From assembly GCF_015351075.1 (NCBI RefSeq), contig NZ_JADKRS010000003.1:310001-374000 (forward strand): a DNA stretch of 64,000 bases, written 5' to 3'. The position numbers and the translations under genes are program-made. Below are positions 51,305 through 60,471 of this stretch, piece after piece (the stretch's first letter is position 1; every line of letters begins with the position of its first letter). This stretch comes from Clavibacter sp. VKM Ac-2873. GTDB lineage: Bacteria; Actinomycetota; Actinomycetes; Actinomycetales; Microbacteriaceae. The notes below the pieces were generated by a model. The model saw only the letters and a list, made by a program, of their open reading frames with translations. It did not search any database and was not told where the DNA came from.

Positions 51305-52678
51305 TCAGGATCCGATCGCGCGCGCGGCATCGAGGCCGCGCTCGAGGTCCCGCAGGATGTCGGCGATGTCCTCGATGCCGATGGAGACGCGCAGGAGCCC
51401 CGGCCAGATCCCCGCGGCGTCGCGCTCCTCGGGGGTGCGGCCCGCGTGCGTGGTGGACGCCGGGTGCAGCACGAGCGAGCGCACGTCGCCGAGGTGGGTC
51501 ATGCGGCTGAACAGCCGCACCGCGTCGGTGAACGCCTCGGCCGCGGGCTCGCCGCCCGCGAGCGTGAACGAGAACACGGATCCCTGGCCGTCCGGCAGGT
51601 ACCTGAGCGCCAGGTCGTGCGACGGGCTCGACTCCAGCCCCGGGTAGTCGACCGACGACACCTCGGGTCGCTGCTCGAGGAAGCGCGCCACCGCGAGCGC
51701 GTTGGCGGAATGCCGCTCGACCCGCAGCGAGAGCGTCTCGATCCCCTGCCGCAGCAGGAACGCGTTGAAGGGCGCGGGCGTCGGGCCGAAGCGGGAGGCC
51801 ACGACCTCGCGGGCGTACGCCACGAACGCGCCGCGGCCGAACCGGTCGGCCCAGCTCGCGCCGCCGAAGGAGCGCTCGGGCTGGGTGAGGTGCGGGAAGA
51901 GGTCGGGCCGGGCGGCCCAGTCGAAGGTCCCGCCGTCCACCACCACGCCACCGAGCACCGCGCCGTGGCCCGCGAGGAACTTGCTCGTCGAGTGCACGAC
52001 GACGTCGGCGCCGTGCTCGATCGGCCGCAGCAGGTAAGGCGTCGCGAGCGTGTCGTCGACCACGAACGGCAGGCCGTGGCGGTGCGCGACGTCGGCGATC
52101 CCGGAGAGGTCGAGCAGGTCGTTCTTGGGGTTCGGGATGGGCTCGCCGAACAGCACGCGCGTCTCCGGGGTGATCCGGCTGGCCCACTCGTCGAGGTCGC
52201 GGTGGTCGTCCACGAAGTCGACGCCGATGCCGAGCCGGCCGAGGTTCTGGCGGAAGAGCACGCGGTTGCCCTCGTAGACGCTGCTCGAGGAGAGGATCCG
52301 GTCGCCGGCCTGGAGGATCGCCAGCAGCGCCGTGGTGGTCGCCGCCTGGCCGCTCGCCAGGAGGATCGCCTCGGTGCCGCCCTCGAGCTCGGCGAGGCGC
52401 TTCTCGACCTCGTCGGTCGTGGGGTTGCCGTTGCGCGTGTAGAGGTAGCCCTCGTCGACCCCGGCGAAGCGGTCGCGGGCCTCGGCGAAGCTGTCGAAGA
52501 CGAAGCCGGCGCTGAGGTGCACGGGCGAGACGCGGGCGCCGTGGTCGCGGTCGATCGCGGATCCGGCGTGGACCTGGCGCGTGGTGAAGCCGGCGGGCAC
52601 CGGGGCGTCGGAGACCGGTGCGCCGTCGACCGCGCCCTCGCGCGGGGCGGCGGCGCGGATCCCGTCGAGCGCGCTCAC
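51305..52678 (-). CDS. O-acetylhomoserine sulfhydrylase-like PLP enzyme (Cys/Met metabolism family)
   Basis: A 457-residue PLP enzyme. FTTRQVHAGSAIDRDHGARVSPVHLSAGFVFDS and YLYTRNGNPTTDEVEKRLAELEGGTEAILLASGQAA are the family opening; VVHSTSKFLAGHGAVLGG holds the PLP Lys; the C-terminal PGLLRVSIGIEDIADILRDL closes the fold. The length and ERSFGG-type segment favour MetY over MetB or MetC, but that is a judgement. It starts at GTG 52678, overlapping the previous stop by four bases. It could insert sulfide or thiol into an activated homoserine. Confidence 0.87.
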   Translation of the reverse strand: MSALDGIRAAAPREGAVDGAPVSDAPVPAGFTTRQVHAGSAIDRDHGARVSPVHLSAGFVFDSFAEARDRFAGVDEGYLYTRNGNPTTDEVEKRLAELEGGTEAILLASGQAATTTALLAILQAGDRILSSSSVYEGNRVLFRQNLGRLGIGVDFVDDHRDLDEWASRITPETRVLFGEPIPNPKNDLLDLSGIADVAHRHGLPFVVDDTLATPYLLRPIEHGADVVVHSTSKFLAGHGAVLGGVVVDGGTFDWAARPDLFPHLTQPERSFGGASWADRFGRGAFVAYAREVVASRFGPTPAPFNAFLLRQGIETLSLRVERHSANALAVARFLEQRPEVSSVDYPGLESSPSHDLALRYLPDGQGSVFSFTLAGGEPAAEAFTDAVRLFSRMTHLGDVRSLVLHPASTTHAGRTPEERDAAGIWPGLLRVSIGIEDIADILRDLERGLDAARAIGS

Positions 52679-53862
52679 GCGCCGAACGCCCGACGCGAGG
52701 CGATGGCCGCGCCCTCGACGAGCGCGCCGAGCTTCGCCCACGCCACGTCGGTGGCGACGAACTCGTAGCTCGCGAAGGTCGAGAGGCCGCAGTCGGTGCC
52801 GGCGATCACGCGGGTCGGGTCGCCCACGGCGTCGACGACCTCGAGGATCCGCTTGGCGATCACCTGCGGGTGCTCCAGGTAGTTGGTGGTCACGTCCACG
52901 ACGCCCGGGATGAGCACGGCGCCGTCGGGCAGCGGATGCGCGCGGAACGACGGCGCCTCGTGCTGGTGCGCCGGGTTGCCGAGCGGGATGCTGAACGCGC
53001 CCACGTTCGCCCGGTACAGGTGGGGGAGGAGCACGTCGACGGGCACGTCGTCCTGGTGCGGGCCCTGCCAGTTGCCCCAGCACACGTGCAGTCGCACCCT
53101 CTCGCGGGGGATGTCGCGGATCGCGTGGTTGAGCGCGTCGACGTGCAGGTCGACGGCGGCGAGGAACTCCTCGAGGGTGGCGTCGCCGAACTGGATCACC
53201 CGCTCCATCGCGAGGTCGGGCGCGTCGAGCTGCAGCGTGTGGCCGCGCGCGACGATCGCGTCGTACTCGAGCTTCAGCTGGTCGGCGAGCGCGAAGACGT
53301 AGGCGCGGTCGTCGCCGTAGTGCGGGTTCGCGGCGTCGAGCAGCAGGGTCGTCGAGACGATCCCGGGAGTCGCCGCGGAGAAGAACGTGCCGGCGGGCAC
53401 GAGGCCGTGCCCGGCCTGCACGGCGAGCTCGCGGTCGAACCCGTCGAGGTCCTCCGTGATCCCGGCGAGCGCGGGGTCGTACTCCAGCAGGCCCTGCGCG
53501 ACCGGCGGATCCCAGACCCGCGCCACCTCGGCCCCCTCCACGATCTGCTTCGCCTGGAACGCGGCGTAGTCGGGGAACTTGATCGAGTCGAGCGTGGGCT
53601 TGCGGTGCCCGGCGCCGCCGAAGCCGTCGATGCGCTCGAGCACGTAGGTCGAGAAGCCGACGCGCGGCACCTCGCCGTCGTTGACGACGTCGAGGCCGGT
53701 CTCGAGCTGCCGGCGCACGGTGTCGGCGACGGCGGACGCGGTGACCTCCGCGAGCTCGTCCTGGTCGAACGCGCGCCGCTGGTCGCGGGCGACGAGCAGG
53801 CGGGTCAGCTCGGGCGTGCGCGGGAGGCTGCCGGCGTGCGTGGTCAGGATGCGGTCGGTCAT
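52675..53862 (-). CDS. MetE-like cobalamin-independent methionine synthase, C-terminal type
   Basis: A 395-residue protein corresponding to the catalytic half of MetE, in the style of Bacillus YxjG/YxjH. THAGSLPRTPELTRLL is the opening, DGEVPRVGFSTYV follows, and the zinc ligands are supplied by RLHVCWGNWQG (His, Cys) and AGTDCGLSTF (Cys), with an intervening Glu. The N-terminal folate-binding half is absent, so another methyl donor may serve. It overlaps both neighbours by four bases. In this operon it probably methylates homocysteine or handles a methylated sulfur donor. Confidence 0.88.
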   Translation of the reverse strand: MTDRILTTHAGSLPRTPELTRLLVARDQRRAFDQDELAEVTASAVADTVRRQLETGLDVVNDGEVPRVGFSTYVLERIDGFGGAGHRKPTLDSIKFPDYAAFQAKQIVEGAEVARVWDPPVAQGLLEYDPALAGITEDLDGFDRELAVQAGHGLVPAGTFFSAATPGIVSTTLLLDAANPHYGDDRAYVFALADQLKLEYDAIVARGHTLQLDAPDLAMERVIQFGDATLEEFLAAVDLHVDALNHAIRDIPRERVRLHVCWGNWQGPHQDDVPVDVLLPHLYRANVGAFSIPLGNPAHQHEAPSFRAHPLPDGAVLIPGVVDVTTNYLEHPQVIAKRILEVVDAVGDPTRVIAGTDCGLSTFASYEFVATDVAWAKLGALVEGAAIASRRAFGA

Positions 53863-55091
53863 GCGGGGGCTCCTCGGTGGATGGCGGCGCGGGCGGGGGC
53901 GGAAGCGGAGACGGCGGAAGCGGACGACGCGGCGGATCCGACGGCGGCCGCGATCCGGCGCACGGCCTCCCGCAGCACGTCGGGATCGCAGGCGAGGTTG
54001 AGGCGCGCGTGGCCGGCGCCCCCGGTGCCGTAGCAGTGGCCGGCGTTGAGGGCGACTCGAGCCCGCTCGAGCAGCACCGCGGCGGGATCGGCACCGAGGC
54101 CGAGCGGGCGGAGGTCGAGCCAGGCGAGGTAGCCGGCGGCGGGGCGGTGGTGGACGACGCCGGGCAGGTGCTCGGCGAGGAGGGAGGCGAGGAGCTGGTC
54201 GTTCGCGACGATTCGGGCGATGGCATCGTCGAGCCAGTCGGTACAGGAGAACGCGACGACGTTCGCGTGCAGCCCGAGGATGCTCGTGCGACAGGCCACC
54301 TCCTCCACGAGGCCGTCGAGCAGCGCGTGGGTGCGCGGATCCCCCGCGATGACGAGCGAGCACTTCGCGCCCGCGAGGTTCCAGCCCTTGCTCGCCGAGG
54401 TGACGCAGACGGAGCTCGCGCCGAGCGCCTCGGCCAGCGGCGCGAACGGCGTGAACGTCGCGCCCGGCAGCGTGAGCGGCGCGTGCACCTCGTCGCTGAT
54501 CACGAGCACGTCGTGGCGGGCGGCCAGCCGGGCGACGGCCGCGAGGGTCCGGGCGTCGTGCACGAGCCCCATCGGGTTGTGCGGGTTGCAGAGGAGGAAC
54601 GCGTCGACCCCGGACGCGAACGCGCGCTCGAGCCCCGCGAGGTCGAGCGACGCGCGGCCGTCGGACACCAGGAGTGGCACCTCCTCGACGCGCGCGCCCG
54701 CCTCCTCCACCAGCTCGAAGAACGGCGGGTACACGGGCGGCGTGACGACCACGCGTCCGCCGCGCGGCACCGCGAGCCGCAGCGTCTCGACGATGCCGAC
54801 GCTCACGTCGGTGGCGATGCGCACGCGGGACTCGTCCACGGTCCAGCCCCAGCGCTCGCGGGCGAACCGCGCGAAGGCGGGCGCGAGCGGCCCGGGACCG
54901 TCGAGGTAGCCGACGTCGGACGCGCGCACGCGCCGCACCAGCTCCTCGACGACGGGCTCGGCGATCGCGTAGTCCATCTCGGCCACGAACAGGGGCAGCA
55001 CGTCCGCGGGGAACCGCGTCCACTTGATGCTCGTGCGCTGGCCGCGGATCTCGTCGATCGGCGCCGTCGTGACCTCCACCATGGCGGCCAT
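53859..55091 (-). CDS. PatB/MalY-type C-S lyase (cystathionine beta-lyase, class I/II aminotransferase fold)
   Basis: About 410 residues from ATG 55091; a second ATG at 55082 is close behind. RTSIKWTRFPADVLPLFVAEMDYAIAEPV is the PatB/MalY signature, PPVYPPFFELVEEAGARVEEVPL follows, CNPHNPMGLVHD, DEVHAPLTLPG and TSASKGWNLAGAKCSLV give the PLP-binding Asn, Asp and Lys. These enzymes cleave cystathionine or other S-conjugates to release thiol, pyruvate and ammonia. First gene of the four-gene operon with MetE-like, MetY-like and monooxygenase proteins. Confidence 0.88.
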   Translation of the reverse strand: MAAMVEVTTAPIDEIRGQRTSIKWTRFPADVLPLFVAEMDYAIAEPVVEELVRRVRASDVGYLDGPGPLAPAFARFARERWGWTVDESRVRIATDVSVGIVETLRLAVPRGGRVVVTPPVYPPFFELVEEAGARVEEVPLLVSDGRASLDLAGLERAFASGVDAFLLCNPHNPMGLVHDARTLAAVARLAARHDVLVISDEVHAPLTLPGATFTPFAPLAEALGASSVCVTSASKGWNLAGAKCSLVIAGDPRTHALLDGLVEEVACRTSILGLHANVVAFSCTDWLDDAIARIVANDQLLASLLAEHLPGVVHHRPAAGYLAWLDLRPLGLGADPAAVLLERARVALNAGHCYGTGGAGHARLNLACDPDVLREAVRRIAAAVGSAASSASAVSASAPARAAIHRGAPA

Positions 55092-55279
55092 GGTGCCGCC
55101 CGCGGGGCAGCGGCCGCGAGCGGGCGCGTCACACGGAGACACGCGCCGACGTCGGCGCCGCTCCCCGGTCACGCCGCGGTGCGCTGCGTGTGGACAGATC
55201 CGCTGACCTCCAGGGACCGCTCGCTACGGTGCACCGTCCGACCGCGGGTCCCCGCGCACCCGACCGAGGAGCCCCCCGC

Positions 55280-55444
55280 ATGCGTCATCCCCTGCACCGC
55301 GCGCTGCCCCTCCTCTGCGCGGCGGCCGCCCTCGGCGCCGGGTGCGTGGCCGCCCTCGTCGTCGGCACGTCCCTCGTGTCGGGCACCGTCGGGCTGCACC
55401 GGCTCCTGCTCGCGGATCCGGTCGCGCCCGCCGCCGCCACCTGA
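55280..55444 (+). CDS. Small membrane or secreted peptide
   Basis: A 54-codon frame from ATG 55280, behind GAGGA at 55266-55270. It has a basic start (MRHPLHRAL), a hydrophobic span LLCAAAALGAGCVAALVVGTSLVSG and a short Pro/Ala end. It could be a membrane-anchored small protein or a cleaved signal peptide. Only 79 bases precede the glycosyltransferase start, so the two may be co-transcribed. No family recognised. Confidence 0.45.
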   Translation: MRHPLHRALPLLCAAAALGAGCVAALVVGTSLVSGTVGLHRLLLADPVAPAAAT

Positions 55445-55523
55445 GCCACCGTCCCGCTCACCTCCCCCACCCGCCCCGCCGCCGTACCCGACCGGCGCGC
55501 CCCACCCCGACGGAAGCCGCGAC

Positions 55524-56864
55524 ATGTCCTCGTACCTCCTCTGCGCCCCGCCCATCTACGGCCACCTGGCGCCGCTCGTCGCCATCGGCCGGGGCCTCGT
55601 CGCCCGCGGCGCCGACGTCACCCTGCTGACGGGCGCGAAGTACCGCGAGGTCGTCATCGAGGCCGGGCTCACCTTCGCCGCGCTGCCCGCCGACGTCGAC
55701 TTCGACGACGCGCAGCTCGACGGCCTGCTCGGCGAGGCCAACGCCGCGCGTGGCGTCGCCGCGATCCGCACGGGCATGATCGCCATGTTCGTGCGCGTGA
55801 TCCCCGGCCAGCACCGCGCGCTCCTCGCGCTCCTGGAGCAGGGCCGGTTCGACGCGGTGCTCAGCGAGTCGGCGTTCACCGGGGTCGCGCCCTACGTCGA
55901 GCTCCCCCGGGCCGACCGCCTCCCCGTCCTGGGGCTGGCGACCACGCCCGTGACGCTCACGAGCGTCGACGCGGCGCCGTTCGGCGCGGCCCTCCCGCCC
56001 GGTCGCGGACCGCTCGGCCATCTCCGCGACCGGGCGCTGACGGCGGCGATCCGTCCCGGGCTCACCCGCCCGCTCCGGCGCGCGGTCGACGCCGTGCTCG
56101 CCGAGATCGGCGCGGCGCCCTCGCGCACGGACACCTTCGACTTCCCCTACCTCTCCTTCGACGAGCTCTTCCAGCTGAGCGTCTCCGCCCTCGAGTACCC
56201 GCGCCGCGAGCTGCCCGACACGGTGCGCTTCGTGGGGCCGCTCCGGCCCGCGACGGGCGGCGCGCACGACGCGGAGCTGCCGGACTGGTGGCCCGACCTG
56301 GTCGGCGACCGCCCGGTCGTGCACGTCACCCAGGGCACCATCGACAACGTCGACCTCGGCCGGCTCGTCGTCCCGACGCTGCGCGCGCTCGCCGACGAGG
56401 ACGTGCTCGTCATCGCCTCCACGGGCGGGCGCCCGCTCGCGGAGCTGGAGCGCGCGCTCGACGGGCCGCTCCCCGCGAACGCGCGCGTGGCGGAGTTCCT
56501 CCCCCACGACCTGCTCCTGCCGCTCTGCAGCGCGGTCGTCACCAACGGCGGCTTCGGCGGCGTGCAGCGGACGCTGGCGCACGGCGTGCCGCTGGTGGTC
56601 GCGGGATCCACGGAGGACAAGCCCGAGGTCGCGGCCCGCGTCGCCTGGGCCGGATGCGGGAAGGACCTGCGGACGGGCAAACCGCGGCAGAGCGCGATCC
56701 GGAGCGCGGTGCGCGACGTCCTCAGCACGCCGTCGTACCGCGCGCGCAGCCGGGAGCTCGCCACCGCGATCGCCGCGCTCCCGGATCCGTTGGACGTCAT
56801 CGCGGCCGGGCTGGACGCGGCCGTGGCGGCGCGGCGGGGCCCGTCGGCGACGCACGACGCCTGA
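55524..56864 (+). CDS. Glycosyltransferase, GT1/MGT (UDP-glucuronosyl-like) family
   Basis: A 446-residue GT-B fold enzyme. The N-terminal half begins SSYLLCAPPIYGHLAPLVAIGRGLVARGADVTLLTGAKYREVV, the acceptor-binding side with the catalytic-type His. The C-terminal half has VVHVTQGTIDN, EFLPHDLLLPLCSAVVTNGGFGGVQRTLAHGVPLVVAG, the nucleotide-sugar motif of macrolide and flavonoid glycosyltransferases, and then the DK-type STEDKPEVAARV. It glycosylates small lipophilic molecules, perhaps a plant compound or antibiotic. The ATG follows GGAAG. Confidence 0.88.
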   Translation: MSSYLLCAPPIYGHLAPLVAIGRGLVARGADVTLLTGAKYREVVIEAGLTFAALPADVDFDDAQLDGLLGEANAARGVAAIRTGMIAMFVRVIPGQHRALLALLEQGRFDAVLSESAFTGVAPYVELPRADRLPVLGLATTPVTLTSVDAAPFGAALPPGRGPLGHLRDRALTAAIRPGLTRPLRRAVDAVLAEIGAAPSRTDTFDFPYLSFDELFQLSVSALEYPRRELPDTVRFVGPLRPATGGAHDAELPDWWPDLVGDRPVVHVTQGTIDNVDLGRLVVPTLRALADEDVLVIASTGGRPLAELERALDGPLPANARVAEFLPHDLLLPLCSAVVTNGGFGGVQRTLAHGVPLVVAGSTEDKPEVAARVAWAGCGKDLRTGKPRQSAIRSAVRDVLSTPSYRARSRELATAIAALPDPLDVIAAGLDAAVAARRGPSATHDA

Positions 56865-56933
56865 GCGGGCCGGGCTCGGCCGCTAGCGAGCTAGCTGGCC
56901 AGCTGGCCAGTACGGGCGGTACTGCGAGAGCTC

Positions 56934-57263
56934 TCAGAGGATCCCGCTGATCACGAGCATCACGGCACCGGACGCGAGCAGCCCGACGGAGGACAGCGCG
57001 ATGCCGCCCCCGATGAGGCGCGGCCGCTCCGCCGGATGCCGTCGCGCCTCGCCGATCCCCCGCCGGACGCCCACGATCCCGATCACGAGGGTGGCGATCG
57101 ACACGGCAGCGAACAGCACCGCCCCGATCAGCAACTGCGGTTGGGGGACCAGCCAGGCGCCCATGATCGACGCGGCGACCCCCGCCGGCCCGATGAGGCT
57201 GAGCCAGCCGAGTCGCCAGGCGCGGGATCGCGGGCGGAGGGCGGCGTCATGCGGATCCGTCAT
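56934..57263 (-). CDS. Three-helix membrane protein of unknown function
   Basis: A 109-residue protein with hydrophobic segments LSLIGPAGVAASIMGAWLV, LLIGAVLFAAVSIATLVIGIVGV and GGGIALSSVGLLASGAVMLVISG. The loop RRGIGEARRHPAERPRLI is basic. DUF4190-like organisation is possible but not certain. The next gene on the same strand starts far upstream, so it may be monocistronic. Function unknown. Confidence 0.65.
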   Translation of the reverse strand: MTDPHDAALRPRSRAWRLGWLSLIGPAGVAASIMGAWLVPQPQLLIGAVLFAAVSIATLVIGIVGVRRGIGEARRHPAERPRLIGGGIALSSVGLLASGAVMLVISGIL

Positions 57264-57340
57264 GGGTGCAGGGTATTCGCAGGCCGCGCCTCAGCGACGG
57301 CTGCGCGCCCCCGTCGCGGCCCGTGCGGCGACACGGACGC

Positions 57341-58720
57341 TCACGCGATGCGGATCAGCTTCCGGTTCGCGAACTCGTCGACCGCGTGGCGGCCGAGCTC
57401 GCGGCCCGAGCCCGAGCGCTTCACGCCGCCGAAGGGCAGCTCGGCCGCATCGCCGAGCACGAGGTTGACCCAGACCATGCCCGCGTCGATCCCGTCGGCG
57501 ACCCGCAGCGCCTGCTCCGGATCCGTCGTGTAGACGTACGAGCCGAGGCCGAAGGGGGTGTCGTTCGCGAGCGCGACCGCCTCCTCCTCCGATCGCACGC
57601 GGTAGAGCGCGGCGACGGGGCCGAAGAACTCCTCGCGGTAGGCGTCCATCTCGGGGGTCACGTCGGCGAGCACCGCGGGCGGGAACAGGTTGCCCACGGG
57701 CTCGCCGCTCGCGAGCACCGTGGCGCCCTGGTCGACCGCGCGGGCCAGCTGCTCCGCGAGCCGCTCGGTCGCGGCGCGCGAGGAGAGCGGGCCGAGCAGG
57801 GTGCCGTCGGCCATCGGATCCGCGGGCTGGGCCGCCGTGAGCTCCGCGGTGAAGCGCGCGGCGAAGTCGTCGTAGAGGTGGTCCATCACGAGGAAGCGCT
57901 TGGCGCCGTTGCAGGACTGGCCGTTGTTGTCGAGGCGGGCGGCGACGGCGTCCGTGACGGCGGCGTCGAGGTCGTCCGTCGACAGCAGGATGAAGGGGTC
58001 GGATCCGCCGAGCTCCAGCACGACCTTCTTCAGGTGCCGCCCGGCGATCTCCGCGACGGCGGCGCCCGCCCGCTCGGATCCCGTGACGGAGACGCCCTGC
58101 ACGCGCGGGTCGGCGATCACGCCCTCGATCTGCGCGTTCGTCGCGAGCACGCTCACGTACACGCCCGCGTCGGCACCCAGCTCGGCCGCCGCGTCGCGGT
58201 ACATCTTCTGGATCGCCTCGGCCGACTCCGGGCACTGCGGCGCGTGCTTGAGCAGGATCGCGTTGCCGGTCACGATCGCGGGTCCGGCGAACCGGGCCAC
58301 CTGGTAGTAGGGGAAGTTCCACGGCATGATCCCGAGCAGCACGCCGAGGCCCGAGCGGCGCACGAACGCGGATCCGGTGCCGTCGGCGAGCGCGATGGCC
58401 TCGTCGGCGAGGAACTCCTCGGCGTTCCGCGCGTAGTAGCCGAGGATGTCGGCGGCGAAGTCGACCTCGCCGAGGGCCTGGTCGAGCGGCTTGCCCATCT
58501 CGCGCACGATGATCCGCGCCAGCTCGTCCCGGCGCTCCACGTGCAGCTCGGCGACGCGCGCGACGAGGGCGGCGCGCTCGGCGATCGTGGTGCGGCGCGA
58601 CCAGCCGCGGTACGCGCCCTCGGCGGCGGCGATCGCCTCCTGCAGCTCCTGGTCGGTGATCTCGGGATGCTCGGCGACGGTCTCGCCGGTGGTCGGATCG
58701 GTGACGGCGTAGCTGCTCAT
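57341..58720 (-). CDS. NAD(P)-dependent aldehyde dehydrogenase (succinate-semialdehyde type)
   Basis: A 459-residue ALDH. IMPWNFPYYQVARFAGPAIVTGNAILLKHAPQCP gives the catalytic Asn and NAD-site Lys, VSVTGSERAGAAVAE the glycine loop, LELGGSDPFILL the general-base Glu and DNNGQSCNGAKRFLV the nucleophile Cys; FFGPVAALYRV, LPFGGVKRSGSGREL close the fold. The short N-terminus and GQSCNGAKR are typical of GabD1-like actinobacterial enzymes that oxidise succinate semialdehyde, mostly with NADP. The substrate assignment is by resemblance only. Confidence 0.9.
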   Translation of the reverse strand: MSSYAVTDPTTGETVAEHPEITDQELQEAIAAAEGAYRGWSRRTTIAERAALVARVAELHVERRDELARIIVREMGKPLDQALGEVDFAADILGYYARNAEEFLADEAIALADGTGSAFVRRSGLGVLLGIMPWNFPYYQVARFAGPAIVTGNAILLKHAPQCPESAEAIQKMYRDAAAELGADAGVYVSVLATNAQIEGVIADPRVQGVSVTGSERAGAAVAEIAGRHLKKVVLELGGSDPFILLSTDDLDAAVTDAVAARLDNNGQSCNGAKRFLVMDHLYDDFAARFTAELTAAQPADPMADGTLLGPLSSRAATERLAEQLARAVDQGATVLASGEPVGNLFPPAVLADVTPEMDAYREEFFGPVAALYRVRSEEEAVALANDTPFGLGSYVYTTDPEQALRVADGIDAGMVWVNLVLGDAAELPFGGVKRSGSGRELGRHAVDEFANRKLIRIA

Positions 58721-58897
58721 GGGGGCTCCTCCTCTTGCTGCCGCGCGGGTCACGCGGATGGGCCCACGATATCGAGCGGGTGGCGCTCCCCCCGTTCGCG
58801 TCCGGGCCCTTGAGCCGGGGCGCGGACTGTGGGACGTTCGTGAGCGGGGGAGGACGCATCGTCGTCGCCTCGCGCGCATTCCTGGGGGGGGGATCCG

Positions 58898-59758
58898 ATG
58901 AGCGACGTCCGGGGTGCCGAGCAGACGAGGGCGATGCGCCCGGGACAACCGCTGGGGCTGCGGCTCGACGCCCGCGTCGACGAGTTCCACGCGCTGCTGC
59001 TGCAGTGCCCGCTCGACGAGGTCCGGCCCGCCGGCCGCGACTGGCTCCGCCTCCGGTACGCCGAGATCGTGCCGCTGGTGCTCGGATCCGCGCTGTCGTC
59101 CGTCGAGCACGGTCGCCCGCTCCCCGCCTCCTGCCTCGACGACCTGCGAGCGGTCGCCCGACGCAGCGCCGCCGAGCCGGACGTCGACCTCTCCGTCGCC
59201 CTCCGCGGTGCCCTGCCCGCGCTCCGCGTCTTCGCGCTGGTGATGCAGGCCGCCGTCGCCGAGCGGAACGGGATGCTCATCGTCGCGATGGCCCGGGCGT
59301 CGCACGTGGCGCACGAGCTCGGCACCTGCTGGGTGGAGGCGTGGGCGCAGCACCGGGCGGAGGATGCCGCGCGGCCCGCGGTGCCGGCCGCGGTGCCCGT
59401 CGCGGTCACGGTGCCCGTCACCGCGGCGGCGGATCCCGAGGCGGAGCCGGAGCTGGACCTCGTGGCCCGCGCCGCCGACCTCGACGACGTGGAGGAGCGC
59501 ATGCTCGCCCTCACCGCGTACGGGATGTCGAACGACGAGATCGCGCGGGCCACCTCGTACAGCAGGCAGGCCGTGGCCTGGCACCTCGGCCGCCTCATGC
59601 GCAGCTGGAACGCCCCGAACCGCACGCCGCTCGTCTCGGTAGCGTTCGTGCGCGGCGTGATCCGGTCCCGGCGGGTGCGGCGACCCCGCGGCGCGGCGGC
59701 GCAGCCCCGTGCCATCACGGGCACGACGGACGACCGCCCCGCCATCCCAGGAGGATGA
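58898..59758 (+). CDS. LuxR-type HTH regulator without an obvious sensor domain
   Basis: A 286-residue protein. The C-terminal region has LDDVEERMLALTAYGMSNDEIARATSYSRQAVAWHLGRLM, a LuxR/GerE-like HTH with the recognition helix at SRQAVAWHL. The first 180 residues are helical (DEFHALLLQCPLDEVRPAG, LRVFALVMQAAVAERNGMLIVA) with no receiver, PAS or ATPase motif. An Ala/Val/Pro linker separates the halves. The start ATG follows an eight-G run, which could slip. The stop lies inside the loop of a convergent terminator. Targets unknown. Confidence 0.75.
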   Translation: MSDVRGAEQTRAMRPGQPLGLRLDARVDEFHALLLQCPLDEVRPAGRDWLRLRYAEIVPLVLGSALSSVEHGRPLPASCLDDLRAVARRSAAEPDVDLSVALRGALPALRVFALVMQAAVAERNGMLIVAMARASHVAHELGTCWVEAWAQHRAEDAARPAVPAAVPVAVTVPVTAAADPEAEPELDLVARAADLDDVEERMLALTAYGMSNDEIARATSYSRQAVAWHLGRLMRSWNAPNRTPLVSVAFVRGVIRSRRVRRPRGAAAQPRAITGTTDDRPAIPGG

Positions 59759-59769
59759 CGGGGCGGTCG
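59731..59769. terminator. Convergent terminator hairpin
   Basis: CGACCGCCCCG (59731-59741) and CGGGGCGGTCG (59759-59769) pair perfectly. The stem overlaps the end of the LuxR-type gene and lies 22 bases beyond the stop of the convergent secreted-protein gene, so it can serve both. Confidence 0.75.
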
Positions 59770-59791
59770 CGGTGCAGCGCTCTCGAGGGGA

Positions 59792-60292
59792 TCAGCCGCC
59801 GTTGATGCTGATGACGTTGTCCGTCTTCACCTGGTTGCCGAGCACGCCCCAGTTGAGGAAGCCGCCGTCGCCGTTGTTGGTGACGCGACCGGGGCCGTCG
59901 AACCAGTAGATGACGTAGCTGCCGCCCTTGATGTCGATGGGCTGCGCATCGACGATCGCGCCGGTGACGTCGATGGGCTGGTTCTTGTTGACGACCGCGA
60001 CGGTGAGGCGGTCGGGGTTGCCCGCGTTGTAGTACCCCACGTCGAGCGCGGCGAGCACGGCGCCGTTGCGGTCGCCCTGGTCGTTCACCGCCTCGCTGAT
60101 GGCACCGACGATGGCCACCGGGTCGAGGGTGACGCTGCCCGTGATGGGGCTGTTCACCTCGCTCGATGCAGCGGGTGCCGGCTCTGCGGCCTGGGCGGGG
60201 GCCGCGGCGAATCCGCTCAGCCCCGCGATCAGCGCACCGCTCAGGGTGGCCGTGGCGATGATCTTCGTGCTCTTCGACGTCAGCTTGCTCAT
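59792..60292 (-). CDS. Small secreted protein of unknown function
   Basis: A 166-residue protein with a Sec signal peptide (KIIATATLSGALIAGLSGFAAAPAQA, cleavage after AQA near residue 35). The mature part is beta-rich without Cys: NSPITGSVTLDPVAIVGAISEAVND, GYYNAGNPDRLTVAVVNKNQPIDVTG and GSYVIYWFDGPGRVTNNGDGGF. The asparagine/glycine-rich C-terminus looks like an exposed sandwich domain. I do not recognise a family. The ATG is preceded by GAGGA. Confidence 0.75.
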   Translation of the reverse strand: MSKLTSKSTKIIATATLSGALIAGLSGFAAAPAQAAEPAPAASSEVNSPITGSVTLDPVAIVGAISEAVNDQGDRNGAVLAALDVGYYNAGNPDRLTVAVVNKNQPIDVTGAIVDAQPIDIKGGSYVIYWFDGPGRVTNNGDGGFLNWGVLGNQVKTDNVISINGG

Positions 60293-60471
60293 GATTTCGT
60301 CCTCTTCCAATAGGGGTTCGGATTGATCTGTCGTGGTGTCGAATCGGCGATGCCGACGAGGAAGAGACTGCGGCAGGCGGCGCCCCGGCGCACGCGTCCG
60401 GGGCGGTCGTTGGTCGGTCGTCCAACGTCCGGCGGGACCCGGCTCGGACGGGTGTATCGGGGCGGCCGCGG

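Noticed and set aside
55092-55279. SAM or cobalamin riboswitch before the sulfur operon
   Set aside because: The leader lacks recognisable conserved cores of these riboswitches.
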